A DNA stretch of 64,000 bases from Streptomyces sp. HNM0575 (GTDB lineage Bacteria; Actinomycetota; Actinomycetes; Streptomycetales; Streptomycetaceae), in the NCBI RefSeq assembly GCF_012726265.1, contig NZ_JAASAG010000004.1:310001-374000 (forward strand). Direction: 5' to 3'. Of the stretch, positions 54,097 through 63,322 are shown piece by piece. Position numbers and translations under genes: made by a program. Position 1 is the stretch's first letter; the number at the start of each line of letters is the position of its first letter. The notes beneath the pieces were generated by a model. It saw nothing but the letters and a program-made list of their open reading frames with translations. It did not search any database and was not told the DNA's origin.

Positions 54097-55875
54097 CTAC
54101 GGGCGCGCCACGCCGGCACCCGTGGCCTCCAGTACGGCCATCGCCGCGTTGTGGCCGCCGAGCCCGCTGACGCCGCCGCCACGTACCGAACCGGCGCCGC
54201 ACAGCAGCACGTTGGGATGCGCGGTCTCCACGCCCCAGCGTCCGGCGCCCTCTTCGGCCGCCCACGGGAAGGAGAGATCGCCGTGGAAGATGTGGCCGCC
54301 CGGCAGATTCAGCTCCGCCTCCAGGTCGTACGGCGTCTTCGCCTCGATGCAGGGCCTGCCGTCCGCGTCGAGGGCGAGGCAGTCGGCGACCGGCTCGGTC
54401 AGATGGCGGTCGAGTTCGGCGAGCGTGCGGGCCAGGGCGTCGTCGCGGATCCGGGCGCGTTCCTCGGAGGTCGCGGCGTCGAAGCACTCGGCGGGGGTCA
54501 GCAGCCCGAAGAGGGTGAGCGTCTGACAGCCGGCCGCAGCCAGCTCGGCTCCGAGGATGGTGGGGTCGGTGAGCGAATGGCAGTACAGCTCGGACGGCGG
54601 CACCCGGGGCAGCTCGCCAGCCGCGGCCTGCCGGTGGGCCTCGGCCAACTGCTCGTATCCCTCGGCGACATGGAAGGTGCCCGCGAAGGCTTCCCGGGCG
54701 TCGACGGCGCCGTCCTTGAGGCCGGGAAGGCGGCGCAGCAGCATGTTGACCTTCAGCTGCGATCCCGCGACCGGTCCGGCGCCGCTCGCGGCACCGGAGC
54801 CGGAGCCGGAGCCTGAGCCGGAACCGGAGCCGGGCACGGTCCCGGACTCCTCGCCGAGCATCTCCGTCAGCGCCCGCGGAGAGGCGTTGACCAGGACGCG
54901 GCGTGCGGGGACCGTGCCCTCGCCGCCGTCGGCGGTGCGGTAGTGGACCTCCGCGGCGGTGCCGTCGGTGTCGATCCGGTGCACGGTGTGGCCCGTACGG
55001 ATGTGTGCGCCCGCGGTGCGGGCGGCGTCGGCGAGGGCGTCGGTCAGCGCGCCCATGCCGCCGACGGGCACGTCCCAGTCGCCGGTGCCGCCGCCGATGA
55101 CGTGGTAGAGGAAGCAGCGGTTCTGAAGCAGCGACGCGTCGTGCGCGTGGCTGAAGGTGCCGATGAGACCGTCGGTGAGCACCACTCCGCGGACCAGGTC
55201 GTCGGCGAAGCACTCCTCGACGGTCTCGCCGAGCGGCCGCTCGAACAGCGCCTCCCACGCGGCGTCCTCACCGATGCGGGCCTTCAACTCGGCGCGCGTG
55301 GGCAGCGGTTCCGTGAGCGTGGGGAAGACGCGCTGAGCCACGCGCCGGGTCATGCCGTAGAAGCGCTCCCAGGCGGCGAACTCCTTCTCGCTCCCGGTGA
55401 GACGGCCGAAGGACTCCCGGGTGCGCGCGGTGCCGTCGCCGACGAAGAGGCCGGTGGCCCGCCCGTCGCGCACGGCCGGCGTGTAGGAGGAGACACCGCG
55501 CTTGCGTACGGCGAAGCGCACCCCGAGGTCGTCCACGATCCACTGCGGGAGCAGGCTCACCAGGTACGAGTAGCGCGAGAGCCGGGCGTCCACGCCCGCG
55601 AAGGTCTGCTCGGAGACGGCGGCTCCGCCGGTGCGGCCGAGGCGCTCCAGCACCAGCACGCGCTGACCGGCACGGGCCAGATATGCGGCGGCGACCAGGC
55701 CGTTGTGGCCGCCGCCGACGACGACGGCGTCATAGGCGGAGCCCCCGCCCGAGCCGTGGGAGGCGTCGGAGCCCCGGGAGGCGAGGGAGGCGCTTGCGCC
55801 GCCGTCGGGGCCTTCGCCGTTGGCGTGGGAGTTGCGGGAACCGTCGCGCGGGGCGTCGTGGGAGGCGGCAGGCAT
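54097..55875 (-). CDS. FAD-dependent oxidoreductase (phytoene desaturase/PYROXD2-like)
   Basis: A 592-residue protein from ATG 55875 with GAAGAGG upstream. The N-terminal ~45 residues are disordered. The FAD-binding Rossmann motif is DAVVVGGGHNGLVAAAYLAR (about 49-68), followed by LVLERLGRTGGAAVSEQ. The C-terminal FAD motif reads LCGAGSVRGGGVSGLGGHNA. Between them is a Gly-Ser repeat linker (about 365-380), encoded by hexanucleotide repeats at 54797-54838. The family includes carotenoid desaturases and PYROXD2-like proteins. No carotenoid genes are near. The MgtC-like gene ends 37 bp upstream. Confidence 0.9.
   Translation of the reverse strand: MPAASHDAPRDGSRNSHANGEGPDGGASASLASRGSDASHGSGGGSAYDAVVVGGGHNGLVAAAYLARAGQRVLVLERLGRTGGAAVSEQTFAGVDARLSRYSYLVSLLPQWIVDDLGVRFAVRKRGVSSYTPAVRDGRATGLFVGDGTARTRESFGRLTGSEKEFAAWERFYGMTRRVAQRVFPTLTEPLPTRAELKARIGEDAAWEALFERPLGETVEECFADDLVRGVVLTDGLIGTFSHAHDASLLQNRCFLYHVIGGGTGDWDVPVGGMGALTDALADAARTAGAHIRTGHTVHRIDTDGTAAEVHYRTADGGEGTVPARRVLVNASPRALTEMLGEESGTVPGSGSGSGSGSGSGAASGAGPVAGSQLKVNMLLRRLPGLKDGAVDAREAFAGTFHVAEGYEQLAEAHRQAAAGELPRVPPSELYCHSLTDPTILGAELAAAGCQTLTLFGLLTPAECFDAATSEERARIRDDALARTLAELDRHLTEPVADCLALDADGRPCIEAKTPYDLEAELNLPGGHIFHGDLSFPWAAEEGAGRWGVETAHPNVLLCGAGSVRGGGVSGLGGHNAAMAVLEATGAGVARP
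54797..54838. repeat. Hexanucleotide repeats encoding a Gly-Ser linker
   Basis: About seven copies of CCGGAG and close variants within the FAD oxidoreductase gene; they encode alternating Gly and Ser. Confidence 0.85.
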
Positions 55876-55912
55876 GCCTCTTCGTAGCACGTACCGGACC
55901 GGGGGCACACGC

Positions 55913-56677
55913 TCATTCGTCGGGATCGGGGTCCAGCACGACGTCCATGCCCAGCACTCCCCGGGTCTCGAACAGCTCCGAGCTCAGTTCCCGCACATCG
56001 CCCGGGCCTTCGATCCGGAGCAGCACCCGGGCGGTGTCCTCCATGCCGGCGCGCTCGGCCTCCTCGGCCTCCTCCTGCGAACGCGGCAGCCTGTCCACCC
56101 GGACACCGAGGATGTGGAAGCCGCGGTCGGTGCACTTCTCCATCAGCTGCGGCAGCAGCGCCGATCCGGTGCGGTAGCGCAGCCGGACCGTGGACTGCAC
56201 GGACGCCGGCGTGGAGGAGAGGCGGCGGGCCAGCCGGGGGTAGCCGCGGATGACGACGAAGTGCACAGCGGTCGTCACCGCCGCGAGCACCCCGAGCCCG
56301 CCCCCGCAGGCCATGCCCACACCGCAGGTGAGCCAGACGGTGGCGGCGGTCGTCAGGCCCCGTACGGCGTCCCGGCGCACGAAGATCAGGCCGCCGCCGA
56401 TGAAGCCGATCCCGGTGATGATCTGCGCCGCGACCCGGGAGGGGTCGAAGGAGACGTTCTCCAGGTCCAGCACGCTGCTGAAGCCGTACTGGGAGATCTG
56501 CATCATCAGGGCGCTGGCGATGCCGACCAGCGCGTGCGTGCGCAGTCCGGCGCTCTTCTGCTGCGAGCCCCGCTCCCAGCCGATGAGCGTGGAGAGAACC
56601 AGCGCCAGGCCCAACTCGCTCAGCTGCGCCCAGCCTTGGTGGTTGTGCACATCCCACAGCGGAGCCGCCAGTCCCAT
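55913..56677 (-). CDS. MgtC/SapB-family membrane protein
   Basis: A 254-residue protein from ATG 56677 behind GAGGAGGG. The N-terminal ~150 residues hold about five membrane segments with MgtC signatures: LALVLSTLIGWERGSQQKSA, GLRTHALVGIASALMMQ, RVAAQIITGIGFIGGGLIF, and VRGLTTAATVWLTCGVGMAC. The C-terminal cytoplasmic part has an ACT-like fold (STVRLRYRTGSALLPQLMEK, VLLRIEGPGDVRELSSELFE). Homologs support growth at low Mg2+ or modulate ATP synthase; I see no M-box riboswitch upstream. Confidence 0.93.
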   Translation of the reverse strand: MGLAAPLWDVHNHQGWAQLSELGLALVLSTLIGWERGSQQKSAGLRTHALVGIASALMMQISQYGFSSVLDLENVSFDPSRVAAQIITGIGFIGGGLIFVRRDAVRGLTTAATVWLTCGVGMACGGGLGVLAAVTTAVHFVVIRGYPRLARRLSSTPASVQSTVRLRYRTGSALLPQLMEKCTDRGFHILGVRVDRLPRSQEEAEEAERAGMEDTARVLLRIEGPGDVRELSSELFETRGVLGMDVVLDPDPDE

Positions 56678-57239
56678 CGGTTGCCCTCCTCACGACTCGG
56701 GTCGAAGGAAATTGTCAGGAAGATTATGAACCGGACCCTCCGGCAGAGGAAAGATTCGGCCACCGAACAGGGGGCCATGTCACCGCCCCACTCCGTTACC
56801 GGTTCTCAACTCCCGTACGAATCAAGGAAGTTCGAGATTCAAACGTAAGGATTGCGTGGTGTCTTCCTCGAACGGCCCTTCCACGCACGACCGGTCACGC
56901 CTCACGCCCGTCCGCCAGGGGCGCCCCGCCGCGACTTCGAGCGCGCTCACACGCCCCGCGCACCCGGCGCCCGGAGCCGCACTCGGATATCGAATGGCAG
57001 CGCCCGACATGTGCTCACCACATACCCAGCCGGCGGCTCCTGCCCAAAACCGGGGCGGAAACGGGAGAAAAAGCGGCCCATGGGAGCGGGCGACCTGGAT
57101 CGGTGGTTCCGGTCGGTCATGACGCTGAGTAGGGTGTGCGTTGCTGCCGGGCACCGGGCAGGTTCCGGTCGAATTCGGGTTGCCCGGATCGTACACATTG
57201 GGGCGGCATCGGCAGACACGGCAGATTCGGCAGGAGAGC
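56678..57239. other. 562-bp divergent intergenic region
   Basis: No gene is supported. The part next to mgtC (56700-56870) is clearly less GC-rich than its surroundings; on the minus strand a TAATCT box (56721-56726) could be a -10 element without a good -35. Close to the next gene three 9-bp CGGCAGANN direct repeats (57210-57236) overlap its ribosome binding site. Confidence 0.4.
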
Positions 57240-58196
57240 ATGACCGCTGGCTTTTTCGAGGGGCAGTACGTGTGGCACCCGGCGGCCGATGACCGTCAGC
57301 TGGCACGAGCATGCGTCGACGTACGGGCGGGCCGCTACCTCAGCACGCACGAAGCGCTGAAGGACGCACGCGACGACTTCGGCCTGCGCGCGCACCGTTC
57401 ACTCGTACTCGCCTCCGAGGCCTGCGACTCCGACCTGGCCGAACGCTGGCTGGCCGAGGAGCCGAGCAAGGAGGCCACGCTGCTGTGGGCGCGGGTCTCC
57501 TCGCTCCGCGCGCTGCGCGCCTCCGACAGCGAGGACCGGCGGGCCGGCGAGCTCGGCCGTATCGCCTTCGCCGCCTGCCAGCGGGCCGCGCTGATGGCCC
57601 CCCGCGATCCCACGCCCTGGGTGACGCAGCTGTCCCTGGCGCGCCTTCAGCGGCCCAGAGACCCCGCGCCCCAGGGGCTGTTGACCTCCCCCGAGGGCCC
57701 GTGGTCCCTTCTCTCCCACATCCTCCGGCTCGATCCGTGGCACCGGGAGGCCCATCACCGGTTCCTCTCCTTCTTCTTCGCGCGCTACGGCGGTTCGTCC
57801 AAGGCCGCATGGGACGTGGCCGCCTTCCTCGGTCAACGGGCGCCCGTGAACTCCGCGTTGAGACTCCTGCCGCTCGTCGCCCTCATCGAGGAGCACGATC
57901 CCTCCTCGCTTCTCGCCGACCGCACGTGGGAGCAACCCCAGTGGAAGGCAACGGCGTTGGGCGCGTACCAGCACTGGCTGCCGGAGGTCGCCGGTTACCG
58001 GTTCACGCCCGTGCTGGACCTGGCGTATCTGGCGCACGCGCTCATCATGGCGCACTGCGAATTCGAGGCGAGGCCCGTGTTCGCGGCAATGGGGCCGTAC
58101 GCCTCACGGATGCCGTGGAGCGCACTGGGCGACCCGGAGGAAGAGCTGAGCAAGGCGCGGCTCGCCTGCGGACTGCCCGTGCCCGGCTCGCGCTGA
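57240..58196 (+). CDS. Conserved hypothetical protein (TPR-like helical)
   Basis: A 318-residue protein from ATG 57240 with GGAG upstream. The pattern is helical with recurrent arrangements (RYLSTHEALKDARDDFGLRA, RLDPWHREAHHRFLSFFFAR, LGAYQHWLPEVAGYRFTPVL). Ala/Leu/Arg-rich helix pairs suggest a TPR-like solenoid. No catalytic motif, signal or membrane helix. I do not recognise its function; such proteins are widely found in streptomycetes. Confidence 0.78.
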   Translation: MTAGFFEGQYVWHPAADDRQLARACVDVRAGRYLSTHEALKDARDDFGLRAHRSLVLASEACDSDLAERWLAEEPSKEATLLWARVSSLRALRASDSEDRRAGELGRIAFAACQRAALMAPRDPTPWVTQLSLARLQRPRDPAPQGLLTSPEGPWSLLSHILRLDPWHREAHHRFLSFFFARYGGSSKAAWDVAAFLGQRAPVNSALRLLPLVALIEEHDPSSLLADRTWEQPQWKATALGAYQHWLPEVAGYRFTPVLDLAYLAHALIMAHCEFEARPVFAAMGPYASRMPWSALGDPEEELSKARLACGLPVPGSR

Positions 58197-58398
58197 CGTG
58201 CCGTACGGGGGGGGCTGACGATGCGTCACAGGGCTGAGAGGACTGCAACGCCTCGCCGGCGACGTCGCGTTGACCGCGGCGTGCCCCGCGGCCGGCCGCG
58301 GGCGCCGACGCTCCGCATACGCCCGCGACCGCGGCTCCCGGGCTGACCGCACCCTCCCGATATCAACTTCCAGATGTCAACCCAAGAAAGGTCCGAAA

Positions 58399-59937
58399 GT
58401 GCCCGACTCCGACCTTCCAGGCCGCATGAGAATACGGCAGCGGGAAGCACCCGTGGCCCTCGATGACGACGCGACTCTGCACGCGATGGGTTATCCGCGG
58501 AAACTCACCCGCAGATTCCGGGCGTTCGACAATTTCGCGATCTCCTTCACCATCATCAACATCATCTCCGGAATCTTCTCCTCATTCGGTTTCGGAATGA
58601 ACGCGGGCGGCCCGCTGGTTCTCACTTTCGGCTGGATCGGCGTCTCCGTGATGGTGCTCTTCATCGGCGCCTCGATGGCCGAGATCGCGTCCGCCTATCC
58701 CACGAGCGGCGCGCTCTATTTCTCCGCCGGAAAGCTCGCCAAGCACCACAAGGGCGCGTGGTCCTGGTACACGGGCTGGCTCAACTTCGTGGGCCAGGTG
58801 GGAGGCACGGCCGCCACGGGGTACGCCGCCGCCACCTTCATCCAGGCGTTCATCGCGATGCAGTGGCCGTCCTACGACATCACGGGCCAGCACACGGTGC
58901 TCATCACCGCGTTGATCCTGCTGCTCCAGGGCCTGGCCAACACCTACACGGTGCACCTGGTGGCCGTGCTCAACCGCATCTCGGTGTGGTGGCTGCTGAT
59001 CGGCATGGTGGTGATCGTCGTGGCGCTCACCGTGCTGCCCGAGCAGCACCAGTCGGCGTCGTTCGTGACCCACTTCTCCAACAACACCGGTTTCACGAGC
59101 GCCGTTTACGGGGGCATGCTGGGGCTGCTCGTCACGAGCTGGACCTTTACCGGCTTCGACGGAAGTTTCCACATGTCCGAGGAGACGGTTCAGGCCACGG
59201 TGAACGCGCCGCGTGGCATCATGCGTGCGATCGGTTACTCCGCGATCACAGGTCTGATCCTCATGCTCGCCCTCGTGTACTCGATCCGCGACTACGCCAA
59301 GGAAGCCGCCGCGGACGCACCGCCGGTACAGATTCTCGTCGATGCCCTTGGCATGAGCACCGCGAAACTTCTGCTGCTCATCGTGATCGGCGCGATGCTC
59401 TTTTGCGGTCTGGCGAACATGACGAGCAACACCCGCCAGATCTTCGCCTTTTCACGGGACGGCGCCATGCCGGGGTCCCGCTGGTGGCATTCCGTCTCGC
59501 CCCGTACCCGTACGCCCGTGAAGGCGGTGTGGCTCGCCGCGGCCTGCTCGCTGATCCTGGTCGTACCCGGCTGGTGGTCCGAGACCGCGTTCACGGCCAT
59601 CGTCAGCGTCAACGTCGTCGGCCTCTTCCTCGCCTACGCGGTGCCCATCTATCTCCGCCTCCGGCTCAGCGACTTCCAGCCGGGCCCTTGGCACCTCGGG
59701 CGCTGGGGCAAGCCGATCGGCGTCGTCGCCGTGACGTGGATCGTCGTCAGCAACGTGCTGTTCATGCTTCCGCACGCCTCGCCGATCTCCGTCTCGACGT
59801 TCAACTACGCGCCGATCGCCCTGGCCGTGGTGCTGGTCATCGCCACGGTGTGGTGGTTCGCCACCGCACGCCGGCGGTTCCAGGGCCCGGTCAGCTACGG
59901 CCGCCCCGACGAAGTGGCGGCCATGGACCTGATCTGA
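58399..59937 (+). CDS. Amino acid permease (APC superfamily)
   Basis: A 512-residue transporter from GTG 58399 with AAAGG seven bases before. About 12 membrane helices. After a hydrophilic N-terminus (ALDDDATLHAMGYPRKLTRR) come FAISFTIINIISGIFSSFGF, ASMAEIASAYPTSGALYFSA, and FTGFDGSFHMSEETVQATVN. This pattern fits the amino-acid/choline (ACT) or GABA permease branch (TC 2.A.3.4). A hairpin and a GNAT gene follow; the substrate is not fixed. Confidence 0.92.
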   Translation: MPDSDLPGRMRIRQREAPVALDDDATLHAMGYPRKLTRRFRAFDNFAISFTIINIISGIFSSFGFGMNAGGPLVLTFGWIGVSVMVLFIGASMAEIASAYPTSGALYFSAGKLAKHHKGAWSWYTGWLNFVGQVGGTAATGYAAATFIQAFIAMQWPSYDITGQHTVLITALILLLQGLANTYTVHLVAVLNRISVWWLLIGMVVIVVALTVLPEQHQSASFVTHFSNNTGFTSAVYGGMLGLLVTSWTFTGFDGSFHMSEETVQATVNAPRGIMRAIGYSAITGLILMLALVYSIRDYAKEAAADAPPVQILVDALGMSTAKLLLLIVIGAMLFCGLANMTSNTRQIFAFSRDGAMPGSRWWHSVSPRTRTPVKAVWLAAACSLILVVPGWWSETAFTAIVSVNVVGLFLAYAVPIYLRLRLSDFQPGPWHLGRWGKPIGVVAVTWIVVSNVLFMLPHASPISVSTFNYAPIALAVVLVIATVWWFATARRRFQGPVSYGRPDEVAAMDLI

Positions 59938-59943
59938 CGCAGC

Positions 59944-59975
59944 GCCGGCGGCCGGCCGCGTGGCCGGCCGCCGGC
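59944..59975. terminator. 14-bp stem hairpin after the permease
   Basis: Perfect arms GCCGGCGGCCGGCC and GGCCGGCCGCCGGC with a GCGT loop, seven bases after the permease stop and 30 bases before the GNAT gene. It may terminate, or attenuate read-through into the acetyltransferase gene. Confidence 0.7.
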
Positions 59976-60005
59976 CGACTCCACCGAGGAAAGGACGCAC
60001 ACGGC

Positions 60006-60932
60006 ATGGACCCACTGGCCGACGACACCCGGCAACAGCCCTCCCCCGGCGTTCCCTCCGCCGCGGCCCCGCGGGACGCCGCAGGCGCGGACGGGCTCGT
60101 GGTCGCCGCCGCCACGTCCGAGGAGTGGCTCCAAGTCGAGGAGTGGGCAGCCGAGGAGGCGTGGAACCCGGGCCTGGTGGACACGGCCTGCTTCCATCCC
60201 ACCGACCCCGGCGGCTTCTTCCTCGGACGCAGCGAAGGCGAGGCCGTCTCGGCGGTCTCCGTCGTCAACTACTCGGACACGTACGCCTTCCTCGGCTACT
60301 ACCTCGTCCGCCCTGCGCTGCGGGGCAAGGGACTCGGCATGGCCACCTGGCAGCAGGCGCTCCCCCACGCCGGGGCGCGCACCGTCGGTCTGGACGCGGT
60401 CCTCGCCCAGCAGGAGAACTACGCGCGTTCCGGCTTCTCCCCCGCGTACCACACGTGCCGCTACGGCGGGCGTTCCACGTCCGCCGGCGCACCGCCGTCG
60501 TCGGTCACGGCCGTGACGGAGGATCACCTCGACGCCGTGGCGGCTTACGACGAGCAGTGCTTCCCCGCTCCCCGCCGGGACTTCCTCGCCCGGTGGCTGC
60601 ACGCCGCCGGGCACCGCGCGCGCGTCCTGCTGCGCGACGGGCGGCCCGCCGGCTACGGCGTGATCCGGCAGGCCAGGGACGGCCATCGCATCGGCCCGCT
60701 CTTCGCCGACACCCCGCGGGACGCCGAAGCGCTCTTCGACGCCCTCGTCGCACCGCTCGACCCGGACGACGAGGTCCACATCGACATCCCCCTGCCCAAT
60801 ACGGCGGCGGTGGCCCTGGCCACGGCCCGTGGCCTCGCGGCCGGTTTCGAGACCGTGCGCATGTACAAGGGCACGCCTCCCGGCACCTCAGGGGAGCGCG
60901 TGTTCGGCGTCACGAGCCTCGAACTGGGCTGA
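60006..60932 (+). CDS. GNAT acetyltransferase with YitH-type C-terminal domain
   Basis: A 308-residue protein from ATG 60006 (AGGAAAGGA upstream). The first domain is a GNAT fold (ATSEEWLQVEEWAAEEAWNP, VVNYSDTYAFLGYYLVRPAL) with the acetyl-CoA loop LRGKGLGMATWQQAL. The C-terminal half (VHIDIPLPNTAAVALATARG, GFETVRMYKGTPPG) matches the acetyltransferase-like domain of YitH. It should acetylate a small molecule or amino group; substrate unknown. The upstream permease may be functionally linked. Confidence 0.92.
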   Translation: MDPLADDTRQQPSPGVPSAAAPRDAAGADGLVVAAATSEEWLQVEEWAAEEAWNPGLVDTACFHPTDPGGFFLGRSEGEAVSAVSVVNYSDTYAFLGYYLVRPALRGKGLGMATWQQALPHAGARTVGLDAVLAQQENYARSGFSPAYHTCRYGGRSTSAGAPPSSVTAVTEDHLDAVAAYDEQCFPAPRRDFLARWLHAAGHRARVLLRDGRPAGYGVIRQARDGHRIGPLFADTPRDAEALFDALVAPLDPDDEVHIDIPLPNTAAVALATARGLAAGFETVRMYKGTPPGTSGERVFGVTSLELG

Positions 60933-61034
60933 CGGCGCTGCGTCCCGTGCGGCGTGATCCCCGCCCGCGATTTCGGCCCTGACCTGTAGTAATACTGGCA
61001 ACTGGGACAGTGCTACGCTCACTCGGAGGTATCA

Positions 61035-62027
61035 ATGAAGATGCTGATCAATGTGCCGGAGAACGTCGTCGCGGACGCCCTTCGAGGGGTCGCCGCCGCG
61101 CACCCGGAGCTGACCGTCGACGTGGACAACCGCGTCATCGTGCGCCGTGACGCACCGGTCGCCGGGAAGGTGGGCCTGGTCTCCGGCGGAGGCTCCGGGC
61201 ACGAACCGCTGCACGGCGGCTTCGTCGGCCGCGGAATGCTGGACGCCGCCTGCCCCGGCCCGATCTTCACCTCGCCCGTGCCCGACCAGATGACGCGTGC
61301 GGCGGCGGCCGTCGACAGCGGCCAGGGCGTCCTGTTCGTCGTGAAGAACTACACGGGGGACGTGCTCAACTTCGACATGGCCGCGGAGATGGCGGAGGAC
61401 GAGGGCGTCCAGGTCGGCAAGGTCCTCGTGCAGGACGATGTGGCCGTCACCGACAGCGAGTTCACCGCCGGGCGCCGCGGCACGGGCGCGACGCTGTTCG
61501 TCGAGAAGATCGCCGGAGCGCTCGCCGAGGAGGGCGCGCCGCTGGAGCGCGTCGAGGCGATCGCACGTCAGGTGGCCGACTCCTCCCGCAGCTTCGGCGT
61601 GGCACTCGGCGCCTGCACGACGCCCGCGAAGGGCTCCCCCACCTTCGACCTGCCCCCGGGCGAGCTGGAACTGGGCATCGGCATCCACGGCGAGTCCGGC
61701 CGCGAGCGGCGCCCGATGATGACGTCCGGCGAGATCGCCGACTTCGCGGTGGACGCGGTCCTCACGGACCTGGAGCCGGACGGTCCCGTGCTGGCGCTCG
61801 TCAACGGCATGGGCGCCACCCCCCTGATCGAGCTGTACGGATTCTGCGCGGAGGTGCAGCGCGTCCTGGACGAGCGCCGCGTCCCGGTCGCCCGTACCCT
61901 CGTCGGCAACTACGTCACCTCGCTGGACATGGCCGGAGCCTCCGTGACCCTGTGCCGGGCCGACGAGGAGATGCTGCGGCTGTACGACGCACCGGTGAGC
62001 ACGCCTGGGCTGCGCTGGGGTTGCTGA
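61035..62027 (+). CDS. dhaK: Dihydroxyacetone kinase subunit DhaK
   Basis: A 330-residue protein from ATG 61035 behind GGAGG. DhaK binds dihydroxyacetone covalently through a His: here GIGIHGESGRERR (His about residue 217). Also conserved are GLVSGGGSGHEPLHGGFVG and NYTGDVLNFDMAAEMA. It works with DhaL (nucleotide) and DhaM (phosphate donor) in the cytosol. A short palindrome (AGTAATACT, about 60989) lies upstream. Confidence 0.97.
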   Translation: MKMLINVPENVVADALRGVAAAHPELTVDVDNRVIVRRDAPVAGKVGLVSGGGSGHEPLHGGFVGRGMLDAACPGPIFTSPVPDQMTRAAAAVDSGQGVLFVVKNYTGDVLNFDMAAEMAEDEGVQVGKVLVQDDVAVTDSEFTAGRRGTGATLFVEKIAGALAEEGAPLERVEAIARQVADSSRSFGVALGACTTPAKGSPTFDLPPGELELGIGIHGESGRERRPMMTSGEIADFAVDAVLTDLEPDGPVLALVNGMGATPLIELYGFCAEVQRVLDERRVPVARTLVGNYVTSLDMAGASVTLCRADEEMLRLYDAPVSTPGLRWGC

Positions 62028-62045
62028 AGATGAGTCATGAGCACC

Positions 62046-62087
62046 GGGCCGGGCCGCGGCCGCCGTTCCGGAAACGGCCGTCGGCCC
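62046..62087. terminator. Imperfect hairpin between dhaK and dhaL
   Basis: Outer arms GGGCCG / CGGCCC and an inner CCGTT-CCGGA-AACGG stem within the 79-bp gap between dhaK and dhaL. It may tune the downstream genes or protect mRNA rather than terminate. Confidence 0.35.
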
Positions 62088-62106
62088 TTGTGAAGAGGGA
62101 GATGTC

Positions 62107-62739
62107 TTGACCGATCTGACCGACGAGCTGGACGCCGACGCCGTCTTCCGCTGGCTCACCACCGCCGCGGCATCCGTGGAGCGCGAGGCGGATCTGCTCA
62201 CCGAACTCGACTCGGCCATCGGCGACGCCGATCACGGCAGCAACCTGCAACGCGGCTTCGCCTCCGTCGTGACGGCGCTGGGCAAGGAGTCACCGTCCGC
62301 GCCGGGAGCCGTACTGATCCTCGCCGGGCGGCAGTTGGTCTCCACCGTGGGCGGTGCGTCCGGTCCGCTGTACGGGACGCTGCTGCGCCGTACGGGCAAG
62401 GCCCTCGGTGATGCGGAACGGGTGACGGGCAGCCAGCTGGCCGAGGCGCTGCGCGTCGGCGTGGACGCCGTGGCCCAGCTGGGCGGCGCGGCGCTGGGCG
62501 ACAAGACGATGCTGGACGCGCTGTATCCGGGCGTCGAGGCGCTCGCCGCGGGCGGGCCCCATCCGTACGGCGCTGCACGTACCGCAGCCGACGAGGGCGC
62601 GCTGGCCACCGTGCCGATGAGGGCGCGCAAGGGCCGCGCCAGCTATCTCGGCGAGCGAAGCGTGGGGCACAAGGACCCGGGCGCCACGTCGTCGGCACTG
62701 CTCTTCACGGCCCTGGCCGGGGCGGTCGCCGATGAGTGA
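62107..62739 (+). CDS. dhaL: Dihydroxyacetone kinase ADP-binding subunit DhaL
   Basis: A 210-residue protein read from TTG 62107 with GAGGGAG upstream. The metal-ADP binding signature is intact: LLTELDSAIGDADHGSNLQR (Asp residues of GDADHG). Further on, VGGASGPLYGTLLRR, MLDALYPGVEAL and RASYLGERSVGHKDPGATS are typical. It transfers phosphate from DhaM-fed ADP/ATP to dihydroxyacetone on DhaK. Its last bases overlap the start of dhaM by 8 bp. Confidence 0.97.
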   Translation: MTDLTDELDADAVFRWLTTAAASVEREADLLTELDSAIGDADHGSNLQRGFASVVTALGKESPSAPGAVLILAGRQLVSTVGGASGPLYGTLLRRTGKALGDAERVTGSQLAEALRVGVDAVAQLGGAALGDKTMLDALYPGVEALAAGGPHPYGAARTAADEGALATVPMRARKGRASYLGERSVGHKDPGATSSALLFTALAGAVADE

Positions 62740-63166
62740 GCAGCAGGACACGGACACGGACGCCCCACCGAGGGTCGGGATCGTGCTGGTCTCGCACAGC
62801 AAGGAGGTCGCCGACTCCGTGGCACGCCTCGCCGTGGGGCTCGCCGCCGGAAGGGACAGCGCTCCTGTGGAGGGCGCGGGCGGCGGGCCGGACGGCGGCC
62901 TCGGTACGAGCGCGGAGCTGATCAGTGCCGCGGCGCACAACGTCGACACGGGCGCCGGCGTGGCCGTCCTCGTCGACCTCGGCAGCGCCGTGCTGACGGT
63001 GAAGGTGCTGCTGGCCGAAGGGGACGAACTGCCGGAGAACGCACAGCTGGTGGACGCTCCGCTCGTCGAAGGGGCGATCGCCGCGGTCGTCGCGTCGGCG
63101 GGCGGTGCGGACCTCGCGGAGGTCGCGGCGGCGGCCGAGGAGGCGTACCACTTCCGGAAGGTGTGA
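62732..63166 (+). CDS. dhaM: PTS-dependent dihydroxyacetone kinase phosphotransferase subunit DhaM
   Basis: A 144-residue EIIA(man)-like protein from ATG 62732, overlapping dhaL by 8 bp. The phosphorylated His lies in IVLVSHSKEVADSVARL (about residue 22), and VAVLVDLGSAVLTVK marks the fold. Only the EIIA-like domain is present (no fused HPr or Enzyme I domains as in E. coli). It must take phosphate from HPr, itself fed by Enzyme I (ptsI in this window). Confidence 0.96.
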   Translation: MSEQQDTDTDAPPRVGIVLVSHSKEVADSVARLAVGLAAGRDSAPVEGAGGGPDGGLGTSAELISAAAHNVDTGAGVAVLVDLGSAVLTVKVLLAEGDELPENAQLVDAPLVEGAIAAVVASAGGADLAEVAAAAEEAYHFRKV

Positions 63167-63176
63167 GCGTTCCGCC

Positions 63177-63206
63177 GCAGTGCATTCCGGGGCAGTGCGT
63201 TCCGGG
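63177..63206. repeat. 15-bp tandem duplication after dhaM
   Basis: GCAGTGCATTCCGGG (63177-63191) followed directly by GCAGTGCGTTCCGGG (63192-63206), one mismatch, in the gap between dhaM and the convergent DUF309 gene. Confidence 0.85.
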
Positions 63207-63322
63207 GACGGGCGTCGGCAGGTTGCGGCGTCCCCGGTTTCAGCACTGCGGGGCGAGCGGTGCGGGCAGCTCGGGCTCCGCTCCGGTCGGCCGTGCCATC
63301 GTTCCCGGCCGGGCCCTTCGGC

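Noticed and set aside
56678..56860. Mg2+ (M-box) riboswitch upstream of the MgtC-like gene
   Set aside because: The leader is short and shows none of the conserved M-box helices that I could recognise.
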